Positions 1 to 12,991 of a stretch of 64,000 bases of DNA are shown here, in pieces (the first letter of the stretch is position 1; every line of letters begins with the position of its first letter). The stretch is from Trichaptum fuscoviolaceum (lineage: Eukaryota > Basidiomycota > Agaricomycetes > Hymenochaetales > Trichaptaceae). A model generated the notes under the pieces. The model was not told the DNA's origin, made no database searches, and worked only from the letters and a program-made list of their open reading frames with translations. Both the position numbers and the translations under genes were made by a program. The stretch spans positions 5,704,001 to 5,768,000 of the forward strand of contig CAJSYZ010000005.1 in assembly GCA_910574455.1 (NCBI GenBank), read 5' to 3'.

Positions 1-84
1 GTGCCGGAGGGGCCAGAGCTACCCTGGGAAGGAGGATGAGGCGCAGTTAGTAGTACGCAATTCGCAACTTGAACTACGACGACC

Positions 85-1120
85 ATGTCGCAACCGAACA
101 CCGGTGGAATAGTCGTTCACCATCTTAATGCTTCACGGTCTTACCGTATACTTTGGCTCTTGGTGGGCTGTGTTCTAGTTCTCTTCTTCTTAATAAGCTC
201 AATAGTTACTTAGGAAGAACTAGAGGTACCTTATGAGATAAAGGAATACAAAAGGACCTCAGAGCAGACCGCTCCCGAGGAGCTTAAAAAGGTTCATCCT
301 CTCGGGAAAGCACCTGTAATTACAGATGGCGATGTCACTCTTGCCGAGAGCGGTGCTATAGTTGGTGAGTCTCATGCCGCCTCTTTTTACTGGTAGGTGA
401 TGACAATGCCGTGAAGAATACATTATAACGAAATACGGAGGAGATAAGCTGAAGCCCACAGATGCTGGCTGGGTTGACAACCTGTACTGTGCGTATATTG
501 TTTCATTCAAATCAGATTTGAACCAATCAGGCATCTCCTGCAGTCACTCATTACGCAGAAGGCTCCCTAATGCCTTACCTTGTAATGAAAATCATCTTCG
601 AGTTGATCCCGAAACGCACGCCGTTCTTCATCCGGCCTTTCGCTAACCTGATTCTGGGTGGTGTCACATCTGCCTTTTTGGATCCAACCCTCAAACAGCA
701 TGCTGAGTTTGTACGTACATCTGATTCTTTCTGTTAACCGCCAGCTTTTTCAGCTCACCGGATGTTTGAGATTGAGGCCCATCTGGCGAAGAACCAGACA
801 GGGTGGTTTGCCAACGGTCCGGATCCTACATCTGCAGATTTCCAAATGTACTTTGCTGCGGAAGCTCTGGCCACCCGCAACGCGAGTCCGATGCCTAAAA
901 TCAAGGAATTCTTAAGCAAGGTCCATGAGAGGTAAGAAGTATTGATTCTACTCAAACCTAATCTGCGTCTACTTCTCTGACGTGGTTTACCCGAAATCCA
1001 TCGCATGCACATGCAGACCTGCCTATAAGCGTGTACGTTGCCTTTACCTTTTAGAATTGTACACACACCTGAATGCTATAACAGGCATTGGAAAAAGTTG
1101 GAGAACTTGAAGTTCTCTGA
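85..1120 (+). CDS. Glutathione S-transferase, Gtt1-like, 7 exons
   Basis: Predicted cytosolic or membrane-associated glutathione transferase that conjugates glutathione to electrophiles. Exons read 85-162, 214-364, 417-488, 544-714, 754-931, 1017-1032 and 1085-1120, giving 233 residues, the usual family length. The N-terminal thioredoxin-like half carries the Gtt1-style signatures ASRSYRILWLLEEL, HPLGKAPV and LAESGAIVEYI; the ESG motif is the glutathione gamma-glutamyl site. The all-helical C-terminal half contains THYAEGSLMPYL and TSADFQMYFAAEAL and ends in PAYKRALEKVGEL. Intron 4 (715-753) is only 39 bp and its donor was chosen to keep frame, so that edge is the weakest. The start is the first ATG in frame with the fold. 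Family assignment is strong; the substrate is unknown. Confidence 0.88.
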
Positions 1121-4100
1121 AACGTATCATTCACCCCATGTCTCACCTCAATCGCGAAAAGTATGCATATACTACTATGGGCAAGTCTTTGGTTGATAAT
1201 CTGATATTATTCAAACTGTATTGAATTCATCGACATCGATATGCGAGGCGCTGTTTCAGAAGTGAAAGCAGAACTGTTATGATTGTAGCCTAACACATCT
1301 CAGTCAGCAGGCACCGTTCTGGTCCTTTTTTCTGTCAGAGACGCATGTGGTTCAGCGAACAGGTCATAAATGAATAATCGCAACATGTCTATTGTTTCAG
1401 CAGATATTCTCCCTATAGGGATTTATTGGCAGATTTCGTGGAGGAGACTTAAATACCACTTTGATCCGTTTCGTTATCTCCACCTCCGCTCCGAAGCTGT
1501 GTTGGGCGCGATTAACGCTATCCTGGTGCTGAAGAAACGCAAAGGATTCACAGGATATCTATCAAGAGAAGATCTGTCAAGTGATCATTGTCGCGATCAC
1601 TATGTAGTGATGTACGTCACTCCTTAAAAATGGTACTTATGTCCGACAATTAATCAAGTGTAATAGTTTCACACTTATGCACAGGACCTTCTCTGTCTGC
1701 TGGAAGACTGATGTATTGAAGAAAATCGATTGGCTTCTTCTGATTGTGCAGGAGTGAGCGGTCGAACGACACCTAATCTAACAATGGGTGAGCATGTGGT
1801 GCCGAGCGTTTACAACATACGCCCTGAGTTTGAAAGGTGACACTTGGGAGCTCCCATAGCATCTCAAGTGCCCGTTTAGCATTTGCATTCGTGCCCATTA
1901 CTCTTTGGAAGGCGAATTCCTGCGAACTTACCATGCTGAAAACATTCCCTACGCAGGCCGGAGGTCAGTTCGCAATATCGCCGGGCCCATCTTCGACGCT
2001 GTACCTGAAAATCAGCAGGTTATCACAAATGCTTGCACTGGAAAAGGAGGCGATGTAGGGCCGATTGCTCTATGGAAAGCGATAGCATGTGTTAAATCGA
2101 GAAGGAGCTGATCGTATATCTTGCGATCAGGTAAGAAGCTTCTTTGCACCTGAGGTAAGTTAGGCGGTGGACTCATTCTGACACTGATGATCACTCCGAC
2201 GATCAGGGCTAGGGTCTTAAAGCCGCGTGCTCTGGACATTTATGACTCCTCTGGGGGGAAAGGAATACAAAGTCGCTAAGCGGCCCAGCCGGGGAAGTGG
2301 AGACTGGGTCCAGAATAAGCGCTGAGGTATTTGTGTCTGATTTAATGTGTAGTAATATTCCCTCGTCTGAAGGCGTTTGATCAGACTCGTTGATATGATT
2401 TGCGCTCTGGATAGCCATTGGTTAGACATACACGGTCTTCCCGGATACGTCAGCCAGCTGTCGCTAGAATCTCGCATAGATCAGTGAAAGCTGTGCGATT
2501 GTCACGACTGCTATGGTCGATACGACGATGGGAGAAAATATTAATATGCTATCCGAGCGATGATGTTGTTAGTTTTAAATAGATGAGTAATTCATTGAAT
2601 AAACTTCACGAGACTATCTGCCGTAAGTGACTTCAAGTTCAAGTTGCAGTTCCATGCCACTGCCAATTTATATACAACGTGCTTCAAATTTCGGACCTAG
2701 ATGTCATCCAGGAATAGTTAGCAACCGACAACCTTAACCTAATTGCTCTCCGACGTTGTCAATCTTAATCGCCAGTTTAGAGTTGTTTCCGACGCTGTCA
2801 ATCGGATTTGCGTAAAATGTTCGATGGAGCTTGCACTCAGACTGCTAGACTGGGATTAGCTTCCGTAGTCACTGGCACTGGCAGGGAGGGTAAGTTGATC
2901 TTCGTTGTAACGTCAGAAATAGCAATACTATAGTAATTGATTAATGCCACTTGATCCGGGTGTTGCCGAGACCGCAAATCATTCAACACAAACTTGAACG
3001 CTCACTGGCGACTCGAAGCCGAACTACATACTTTCTGCTATTCCACCCTCTCCATTCCTTGACTGATTTTCTTTCATACAAATACAAAATCTTTAAAGAC
3101 GCGGTATTCGATGGATTACATTTACAGCTGTCATGAACCTTATTCGAGTGGCATCAGCAACATCATCAATTGCAGTGATGCGTTGCGTAGCCGCAGAGCC
3201 AGAGCCAGAGCTTTCCGAGGGCTGTCTGCAGAAGCACGGGCTGATTTACAGATGTTGATATGGACCCGACATGACTGTAAGCAAGCTATTTAGTTAAGCC
3301 CCACTTTCTTTCGCTCCTCGATCGACTAAGCACACTAGTCGGAAACAGATTTCATCCTATCAGGGCCAAGCGACTTTCAGGGTATATCTGCAAAACGGAC
3401 AGCAAAGCTGGCCCTGAGAGGGGAAATCTCGAATCTCGGGCGCTTTCTTAGGGTTCCTGATCTGTGACGAAGATGGCATCAAGAGTGTTTATATAACCGA
3501 TGATGTTAACTGCAGAATCCGGGAAGCAACCTGTGTGCGTCGGAGTCAGGTCCATGGCAAGTGTGGCAGGGCACCCAACAGTTGGACTACCCGGACCGAA
3601 CGCTCTTGTTGCAAACAATCTTGTCTCTTCGCAACCTTCATCGATCTTTCGTGTACTTCCCCTCTTTCCCAATTACCGTCGGCGTAGCGAGCACGCAGTG
3701 TCTCACCACCGCTCCGGTCCATCGACTGCACATCGCCGGATTGTCCAACAGATGTGTCTACATCTGGAACGCTAGAGCGTTAATTGTTTCTTGCAGCTGT
3801 ACTGGCATCACCGATCTCCAGCGACGGCATTGTCTTCCCAACCACGAGAGGAATCTCAAAACTTTGTTACACGTTGCGGGCACTGCCTGCTGCTCAGAGA
3901 CGCGGCTGCAGCTGCAGCTGCAGGTATAAAAGGCACTCGCCGCGAGCTTTAAGTCCGCATAAGTCAGCGTATGTGTACGCTAGCGGGATATAGGGACGTC
4001 ATTTATAGTCCGACTCCCGCGTTTGACACACCCATATTGCTCCTATCGGCTCTTCACTTCCCTGATCGTCACTCTCGCTTGTATTGATCGCGCTATACGA

Positions 4101-4217
4101 TTATACTTAAACTCAGCCCTCCTTATACTCAACTTCTTACGCTCGCTTGGATTGTTATTTTATCTATTCCCTCCATCGTGACGTGAGGGCCCACCTGTGA
4201 TCCAACGTGATAGTGCG
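1121..4217. other. Stretch without a supported gene, then promoter and 5' leader of the next gene
   Basis: Only short overlapping open frames occur here. A minus frame near 2012-2239 has one hydrophobic stretch (LALIVGVIISV), and plus frames at 1370-1627 and 1837-2111 show no family signature I recognise. They could be exons of a fast-evolving gene or decayed coding DNA. From about 3900 the sequence reads as a promoter and leader for the gene at 4218, with a CTGCAG-rich block followed by a TATA box. Confidence 0.5.
3925..3931 (+). promoter_or_regulatory. TATA box (TATAAAA)
   Basis: A perfect TATAAAA follows a CTGCAG-repeat block and lies about 290 bp upstream of the ATG at 4218. The spacing implies a 5' leader of roughly 250 bp. 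Confidence 0.45.
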
Positions 4218-5588
4218 ATGACGAGCAACCAGACTTCTTATTCCACCTGGTCCGATCCAAGCAATTCGCAAGTGCAGGTGCCGTTCTCTCATCGTTCATC
4301 ATCCGATATGGATATGTCCTCAGCGCCTGCTTTTCAAGGACAGATCTCCCAGGTAGGACAGGCAAGCCGTCAAAATAAACCCTTAAACTGACTGGTTCGC
4401 ACTTAGCGTTCTGCGCGTCTGGGTCCCATCCGCACAGGCATGAGCGATCCCAATTTGCCTAGCAGGCCATCGCTCCAGAGTCTCAGCGGATCGATGCATT
4501 CAAACTCGTATTCACGAAGCTATCCGTCAACGCGGTCAGCAGGTAGTTCCCCCTCAAGCGAATCCTCGCACTCCTCCTATCAGAATCAAGAAGTACAGAG
4601 GCGGTGGCATAATCTCGCAATGACAAGTACGTCGGAAGGTCAACATCAGGAACTCATGTCTGCATCCGCCTCTTCCGCCGGCCTCCTCGGATTCGAGGGC
4701 ATTAATCTTGGTCAGTCATTGAGCTCACCATACCTCATAACCCCTTCAACTTCCTCCTCAGACCTCCCCACCACGCCCTTTGACATGCCAAACGTTGGAC
4801 CGTCAAATCCATACGGACATCACGTACACCGTCCCCAGTCTGCAATGGGCACACTGAACCCCGGCGCCTCCCAAGTGATGCTTCCACTTTCCGCGCCCCC
4901 TGAGCGCGACATGGGTTTCTCGGCGTATCAGCTAACAGGGATGCAGGTTCACCACCACCAACATACACCGTCGCCTCCTGGAATCTTCTCCCCTACCGAC
5001 GACTCGGAGGAGGCGGCGCATATTATGAATCAACTGCAAATGGAGAACGAGCAACTACGTAATCAGGTACTGCAGATGCAAGCGCAGCTTCACGACCAGC
5101 GACGGATGGCTGGGACGAGCCAATTCGACCTTCCATCGATGGGGGGCATGTCGCCAAGGCCTGCTTCGACACCCGAGATGGAGGAGTCGTGGAGGAGACG
5201 CACGGAAGCCCGCATTCGTAAGTTCTGCTCTCCAAACCGTGCTGGCAACGCCCTTTGCGGGTGGCATGACCCACGTCGGGAGCGTCGCATGTATCCACCT
5301 CGCATGGCGCCGGAGGGCGTTCTCAACTGTGGGTGCACGTACGAGCAGGCTTTGTTCGAGGAAAGTCTAGCAAGGCACGGCGTGGGCAGCTACCTCCCCG
5401 GCGAGAACGTGCGCATGGACCCGAACCTCCGAAATCCGCTGCTCAAGCTACTCCAGGAGCGGTATGGCTACCGTGATGGGGACTTTGAACGAAATCCGTT
5501 TACCGGGAAATGGCGCGACGGCGAGGGCCCGGAAAAATGGGAACAAGAGGCGCACAACCATGGAAGCCGACATGGCAGCCGACGTTAG
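4218..5588 (+). CDS. Conserved basidiomycete protein with coiled coil and Cys-containing C-terminal domain
   Basis: Two exons (4218-4352 and 4407-5588; intron GTAGGA...TTAG) encode about 438 residues. Residues 1-240 are rich in Ser, Pro, His and Gln and look disordered. A short leucine coiled coil follows at about 250-275 (HIMNQLQMENEQLRNQV). The last 140 residues are ordered and charged, with paired cysteines and histidine in KFCSPNRAGNALCGWHD and LNCGCTYEQALFEE, plus ERYGYRDGDFERNPFTGKW. The Cys/His spacing could bind a metal, but that is inference. I do not recognise a named family. The layout (disordered region, coiled coil, small C-terminal domain) would suit a regulatory or scaffold protein. 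ATG 4218 is the first in-frame ATG after the leader. Confidence 0.8.
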
Positions 5589-6206
5589 AGAAACCATTGG
5601 GCTGAGATGGCCCAACCATTGGACGAAGTGCTCCGCTCACCCGTTCCAGGCCAGCGTTTTCCTTGACCGGAAAAAAAAGCCCCGGTCGTTTACCTCAATT
5701 TGCGGAAGCTTCGATTGCACCCCTCTATTTTTCTTTAATTTACACCTCTTTCGTTATTCGCTTCGCATGCCCACCACGGACCAGCCACATCTTACCGCGC
5801 AATATGTATCTTACTGCTTTCCTCATATTTTTTTCACTGCATCTCTGACATCCATATACCTTCGCATCAGGATTGTTTTCTTTGTTATGTTCGCCGCTAT
5901 GCACATGTCGCCGATTATTGTTGTACCCTAGTATGCGGAGCCCTGTAATCAATAGTAGTCCTCTTAGTCTAATAGATTCGTATGTTTCCTCTCTCCGGGG
6001 CTAGCGGCGGGGACCGATCACCATCCGGTACAGCGAGAATATTAGTGGCGGGGCAATATCAGTAGAGATACTGCGGTTACCCCTAGTTGGAGATGGATCG
6101 TTGTTGAAACAAAAAATCGAGAGACCATGATCCGTCCGCGCAGGAAAACGTACAATTGGGCGACTATGCCTTAGGACGACCACCAGCGAGTGAGGGACGA
6201 CCGGCG
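5589..6206. other. Convergent 3' intergenic region
   Basis: Lies between the stop at 5588 (+) and the stop at 6207 (-). It is T-rich just after the upstream gene, as expected for 3' UTR and polyadenylation sequence. No gene is seen. Confidence 0.6.
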
Positions 6207-6759
6207 TTATTCCTTTGGCGTTGAGACTTGGTCTTCAGGGAGGCGTACAATATCCCACCAAGGCTTTCCTTTCGGAAGAATCGCACTGTAGATAGAAACG
6301 TATATGATATACAATGTGCGAGAGTTCGGATAGGACATGATAATGCGATCAGGGTCAGAAATGAGACGTAGGCTTGATCAGAAGGGGTGTACTATAGAGA
6401 GACTGGACATGACATACTTGGAGTCCGGAGGGAGGACGACCTCTCCAGTAGCCGGATCGATTGATACATAGCGAGTGATTTCTATCGCAGGTCTGTTTGG
6501 ACACCTGAAAGCAATTATGTTTTGTGAGCACGGTCTATGTCCGATATCGGATTGCAAAAGACCAAGGCTTTGGCCACAAGAGGCCATGTCGCGAGTGCAG
6601 GCGAGTCGCACAAAGGAAAACTTACATCCTGAAGATACGAGGGACGGGAAAACAACGAAGTTCCGCTCTAGCTTTGTCCTTCTTGATGTCGCAGGTATAC
6701 TGCAGTATCTCCAGAATTTGGCATTTCTGGTGGCTGGCTGCGGAAGGTGAGTCTGCCAT
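6207..6759 (-). CDS. som1: Mitochondrial export protein Som1-like
   Basis: Three exons on the minus strand (6759-6626, 6504-6418, 6285-6207) join in frame to give exactly 99 residues. The protein starts MADSPSAASHQKCQILEIL, continues with the Som1-type core QYTCDI...CFPVPRIFRMCPN, and ends KPWWDIVRLPEDQ. Known fungal Som1 proteins are about this size, with conserved cysteines around an LxxYxC and a P-V-x-R-x-F-R-x-C motif. Som1 assists the inner membrane peptidase complex that removes signals from proteins sorted to the intermembrane space. The gene sits head to head with the SAH hydrolase gene 700 bp away. A long antisense-like open frame (6378-7154) runs through two introns and hides it. 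Junctions are canonical (GTAAGT/TTTCAG and GTATGT/CTACAG). Confidence 0.82.
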
Positions 6760-7459
6760 GTTAGCAGGTGAACAAGGTTCATATTTGCTTCCGGATTAGG
6801 AACACATGGAACTCCACCGGCAGCAACGGTCCCCAGCGCACTAGTAATGGGAAAAGACAGATGCATCGGAAAGCAAAGAACACAGAAGGTGATACGTAGA
6901 ACAAGGCATTCATTATCTTTTTTACATGGCGGCGTTGTGGCGTTTACGAATTGAACTGCATGCGAAAAGGTACAATATATTGTGAGTTTTCTAGAATTGA
7001 GTTTCATTGTCATTTTGTATGATTTGAAGAAAAGTCTTGCGATCATGAATCGCTGTGATAGGAACGGGTTTCCCCTGGCATCTCTGAGTCTCTTGCTTCC
7101 CGCTTTCTCTGATGCATCATCACTCTGAACGGATAGAGATCGTGGATACCGCAAGGAGACATATCGACTCTCGGGATCAAAACATAATGTTTGTTAACGG
7201 TTAAAGTGTAGACTCGAGTCGCAAGCCAGACGATAATTTACGCGAATTTATCGAGAGGTTGTGCGAGGGGAACGGGCTGGAGAGCTAGCAGACACGATGG
7301 CCATGCGCGACTTGCGTGTTTGTCGTGTTGTGGATGAAGTAATTAGCAGGCACGTGGGAAGCTCAACAAAAGCGAGAAAAAAGTCAGTCGATGCCTGTCT
7401 CGTCTCTTACCCTCTCACCCCAACGTTCCTCCCCCTCATTTCGTCGTTTACCTTCCGCA
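6760..7459. promoter_or_regulatory. Shared divergent promoter region
   Basis: About 700 bp between the divergent Som1 (-) and SAH hydrolase (+) start codons. A pyrimidine-rich tract (about 7401-7458) precedes the ATG at 7460, as is common in highly expressed fungal genes. No clear TATA box was found. Confidence 0.4.
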
Positions 7460-9269
<1,810 letters not shown>

Positions 9270-9798
9270 GCGGTACAATGTGTATCTTGTACTCGGGCCT
9301 CAACGTGCCCTGTATCGTTCACAGCGCCGGATATTTAATATCTCCAGCGCGCTGTTGCATTCGCCGTCATCATCAGTGGCGGATGTGACTTGTTAAAAAT
9401 GGGGGCATCTCAACACATCCCTAACTTATTTGTAGCATACTGGGGTCTCAACGCACCCTCTGCCCGAGTGGATGGAAGGATGAGGGGCAGATGTGGACTT
9501 CTACCGAGACGAGTCGAGGGCTTCAACATCCTTATGTAGAATAGATCCACGATAGTGGGGAGCATGGAAGAAAATACCAAATAAATCATGTAGCAATTTG
9601 TAGGCATCTAATTAGAATGGAATTGCATTTACCGGTCATGAATCTTTCAGATTAATTGCAATTATCCAGTTTATGTACAACATATCATAACGAATATAGG
9701 GAGAGTGAGCGCTGCGAGCGACTAAGACAATATACAACTTGAAATATAATAGGAATACCGAAGATTTACTAATCGAAAGAACATATGTGCTCTGCAGT
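9270..9798. other. Convergent 3' intergenic region
   Basis: Sits between the SAH hydrolase stop (+) and the stop of the serine-rich gene (-). It becomes A/T rich from 9580 to 9780. No coding signal is seen. Confidence 0.6.
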
Positions 9799-11971
9799 CT
9801 ACCAATTCCATTCTTCGCTTTCATCACTCACACTCTTCGTGTCGCTAGCAGTCGGTGTTGAGATTATCAGTGACCTTTTCAATCCAGTTGAAGGTCGGTC
9901 AGGGGACAGGACAGCATCCCACTGCGCAACGGAATGACCACCGATATCTTCGTCATCTTCGTCGAGAAGAGAAGTCGCCGCTGGGGATACTCTTGATACG
10001 ACTGGCGGCACAGCCCTTGCTGCGGGCCGTGAAGGCTTAGTGGCATCCACAAAAGGAACTGGCGCTAGCGTCGGAGATAATGCAGCGAATAGCGAGCTGG
10101 AGGCGCCTGAAAGAAGCGTGGACGCGCGCCTGTGCATCGCCGTCGTGAACTTCGAGGCGCTCGTCGGGCCAAAGCTCGACGGAGAAACGGTCGCAGCTGG
10201 TATTGATGATGGCGTTGCTACCAGCGGAGATGGCGGCTCAACCGGTGCGTGGAGCTGCAGACGCTGGCCGAGTTTCTTGCCGACAGAGTCAACGAGGGCG
10301 GATAGCGGTTGTTGCAGCGGGATCGCGGATACGGCCGCGAATGCATTGAGACCTGGCATGGAGGCAGGAGACGGGAAGTTCGCGCCGGCTGTACGTGGAG
10401 TGGGGCCAGTAGCTCGCCCTGGCTGTCTTTGCTTCAGCGCTTGTGCTTCGGTGGTGCGCACACGATGGCCAGCGTTGGCGTTCTTGAGCGAGAACGATCG
10501 GGCCAGAGGAGGGGCGGAGTTGGGCGTCAAAGGGGATAGAGAATCTGTGGATTCAGACGGTGAGGATGACTCGTACGGCTTCCGTCTAATTGGCCGGGCG
10601 GGATGCAATGCACCAGAGATCGCTATCGTATGGCTATTGGTCATGGAGTCTACGTCGGATCGACTGCTGTTCGTTGTCTTCGCCTGCAGAGGCACAAGCA
10701 CATCGGAAACGTCTTCCATAATCTCATCAGATCGTTCGGGGGCGCTTCTGATCTTATCCTGAGGAGCCGAGAATTCATCATCGGGCAGAGACTCTCCGAT
10801 AGAAGAAAGAGAGAAAGAGAGTGATGATTGAGAAAGTCGTGTAGACGACGCGAAAGACGATGATGCCGACGACGCAGAGATTGACGCGTTCGACGCGTGT
10901 GTGCGGTTCGTTCTTGGGAGTCCTTCATTCTCCACAACTTCTGATGAGGAAGAGGGGATAGGGTGCAACACATCTAAGGGCAATCCCTGGGCACCAAGGT
11001 CCCCTAGCTGCGCAAGAAGCCGCCCCACCCCCTGCACACTCTCCCTGATTGCGTTAACGCTAAACAGTGAAACATCGTCTGGATGCTCCGTGGAATGCAA
11101 GCCCAGAGATGGCACGCCGGAGGACGATGGAGAACCAGATCCTAAACTTGAGGTGCTGCCTCGAGTGACGATCCGTGTCCATGTCTGCTTAAGTTGAGCA
11201 AGCTCGGCTTCGTGCACAGCGAGTTGTTGCCGGAGTTCGAGACACTTCGACTCCTTCTGCGCAATAAATCTCAACAAATCGGCGTGCCTGCCGGTTGCAA
11301 GAGAATCATCGGACAGATACAACAGATAGTTCAACAGTCACAAGTAGCAGTTTTGCAACGCGCCGGGACCGTGACCAAGTACAATCAGAAACGACCAAGA
11401 AGAAAGGGGATGGTGAAGACCGTTTCAATGACTATAACGAGGAATAAGTCGAGATGTGCACTCACCGTTCTGCCAAAGTCAGAGGTTCCTGAATGTCTTG
11501 GGCTATGCGCGGTTCATTACTAGTTTCTCCGCCAGGGGGTCTTTGCAAGACCTGCACACTCGCCCTTCTCCTTTCCTTCTTCCTTTTCTCAGCTGCATCT
11601 CTTTGCGCGTCTTCATTCTCCAGTTGCGCGTGCTGGGAAGAAAACCTGCTCGAAGAACGCAGTGAAGGGGATGCAAGAGGGCTGGATTCGCGGTCTGGAG
11701 AAAAGTAACATATGCTCGATTGCCTTCGCGCGCCCTTCAATGACTTCGAAGAGCTCGATGACCTTCCGTTGAAAGCCCTATCCGGTGTCGAGAACTCAGA
11801 GGCAGCCGAGCTGGGCGATCGTTGAGTGGGAAGAGGTGCAGAAGAAGGGCCAGCCTCGTCTGCACCTCTGAAAGATTCTGGTTCATACGCGTCTGTTGTC
11901 GTCGACGTTGAAGGCGATGATTGTAATAATGAAAGACGCTTGAGAGAGCGTTTGGAAGACGTGGGTGTCAT
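9799..11971 (-). CDS. Serine-rich, mostly disordered protein with central coiled coil
   Basis: Two exons (11971-11466 and 11287-9799; GTGAGT donor, GGCAG acceptor) join in frame to 664 residues. The N-terminus MTPTSSKRSLKRLSLLQSS is basic and Ser/Thr rich. A coiled coil spans the exon junction at about residues 160-205 (RHADLLRFIAQKESKCLEL then QLAVHEAELAQLKQTW). The rest is low-complexity Ser/Pro/Ala sequence with basic patches such as RPIRRKPYESSS and a terminal acidic segment ending SEEWNW. The basic SKRLSL start with a downstream coiled coil resembles uncharacterised fungal proteins of the DUF4048 type, but I cannot confirm that. A plus-strand open frame of 240 codons (10040-10762) is its shadow. 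Function is unknown. Confidence 0.8.
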
Positions 11972-12253
11972 AATTATTCGTTTGCTTCGTATGCTTGAAG
12001 CTCAGTAATGGTGATGGTAAATGGCGAACACTGATGTTCAACTTCTCACATATTGAACACCCCAAAAGTAGTACACCGGCAGCCGCTGACCTGTCATTGG
12101 GTTTCAACATCTCTTGAGCGGTAAGATACGCCGTATTTTCTGGGAGAACGCACAGTCCCAGAGCAACTGCAAGCGGGGGGGAAATGGGAAGAGGTCTAAA
12201 GTGAATTAATGTATTTAAGACAGAAGCACGCCTGTATTGTCTATGTCCTGACT

Positions 12254-12699
12254 TCAGTGATGCGCCGACTTCTTCTCCTCCTCCTCTATGAATTTTTTGA
12301 TGCTGTTTACCCTGGTCAGTCGTCATCATACATCCATCAAATGGTTGCAACATAATGTGGACATACAACTGCTCTTCCTCGCTGAAGACACAAATGGATT
12401 ACGAACGTCAGGATGAGGCATGTCCATGAAAACAACCCAGACAACACACCTTGAGCCCGCATTAAGAGGAATAGACTCCTTCACCCTTTGAATGGTCTCC
12501 TTCACTGTAGCACCTGCAGGCGCAGGCTCGGCCTTCTTGCCGCCGATGGATGCGTACGCAACGGCACCTGCGGTGATGAGTGTCCCTAAGGAAAGATACT
12601 CGGCTTTGATGGCCCGTCCAAAAAGTTGGCTGTAATAGAAGGTAAATCAATTGACCAAGTCTCGGCATATGGATGAGATAAATTGACGCACTACGACAT
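12254..12699 (-). CDS. atp19: ATP synthase subunit K (Atp19-like), mitochondrial
   Basis: Four exons on the minus strand (12699-12695, 12629-12450, 12381-12367, 12302-12254) add to 249 nt, or 82 residues. The first exon is only five bases (ATGTC). The protein begins MSQLFGRAIKAEYLSLGTL, has one membrane span (about residues 14-32, TLITAGAVAYASIGG), and ends with NAGSSEEEQFIKKF and an acidic/basic tail. Subunit K is a small single-span Fo component linked to stability of ATP synthase dimers in the inner membrane. The GRxxKxEYLxLGT and NAGSxEEExFI signatures and the size fit the family. It is divergent from the RBR ligase gene, with 292 bp between start codons. Tiny exons make it easy for automated annotation to miss. 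Confidence 0.85.
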
Positions 12700-12991
12700 G
12701 TTTTGTGGTGGACGATGAGCAGTTGAGCTCACTGTCAAGCCAGGCGTCCGTCCGTCCAGCATGAAGATTCCCACGAATCAAATAGCGCCGGTCGCCTCAA
12801 GGCTTTGTGACCTACTATGGTTCTCTTCTCAGCCACTTCTAGGAAAACTTCTATCTGCGCTATAATTGCTCAATGCTTTTCTTGTTACCACTGTTATGTC
12901 GCTTGTGCTTCACAACCATAAAATAACTGACTTCCAGTTGTCGAAGCGATCCATTTCAATCGTTCAATACCACCAACACTACTTGCTACAC

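Noticed and set aside
6378..7154. 258-codon open frame on the minus strand
   Set aside because: It runs straight through two canonical introns of the Som1 gene; only parts overlap real exons, and the remainder has no signature.
10040..10762. 240-codon open frame on the plus strand
   Set aside because: Antisense shadow of the serine-rich gene at 9799-11971.
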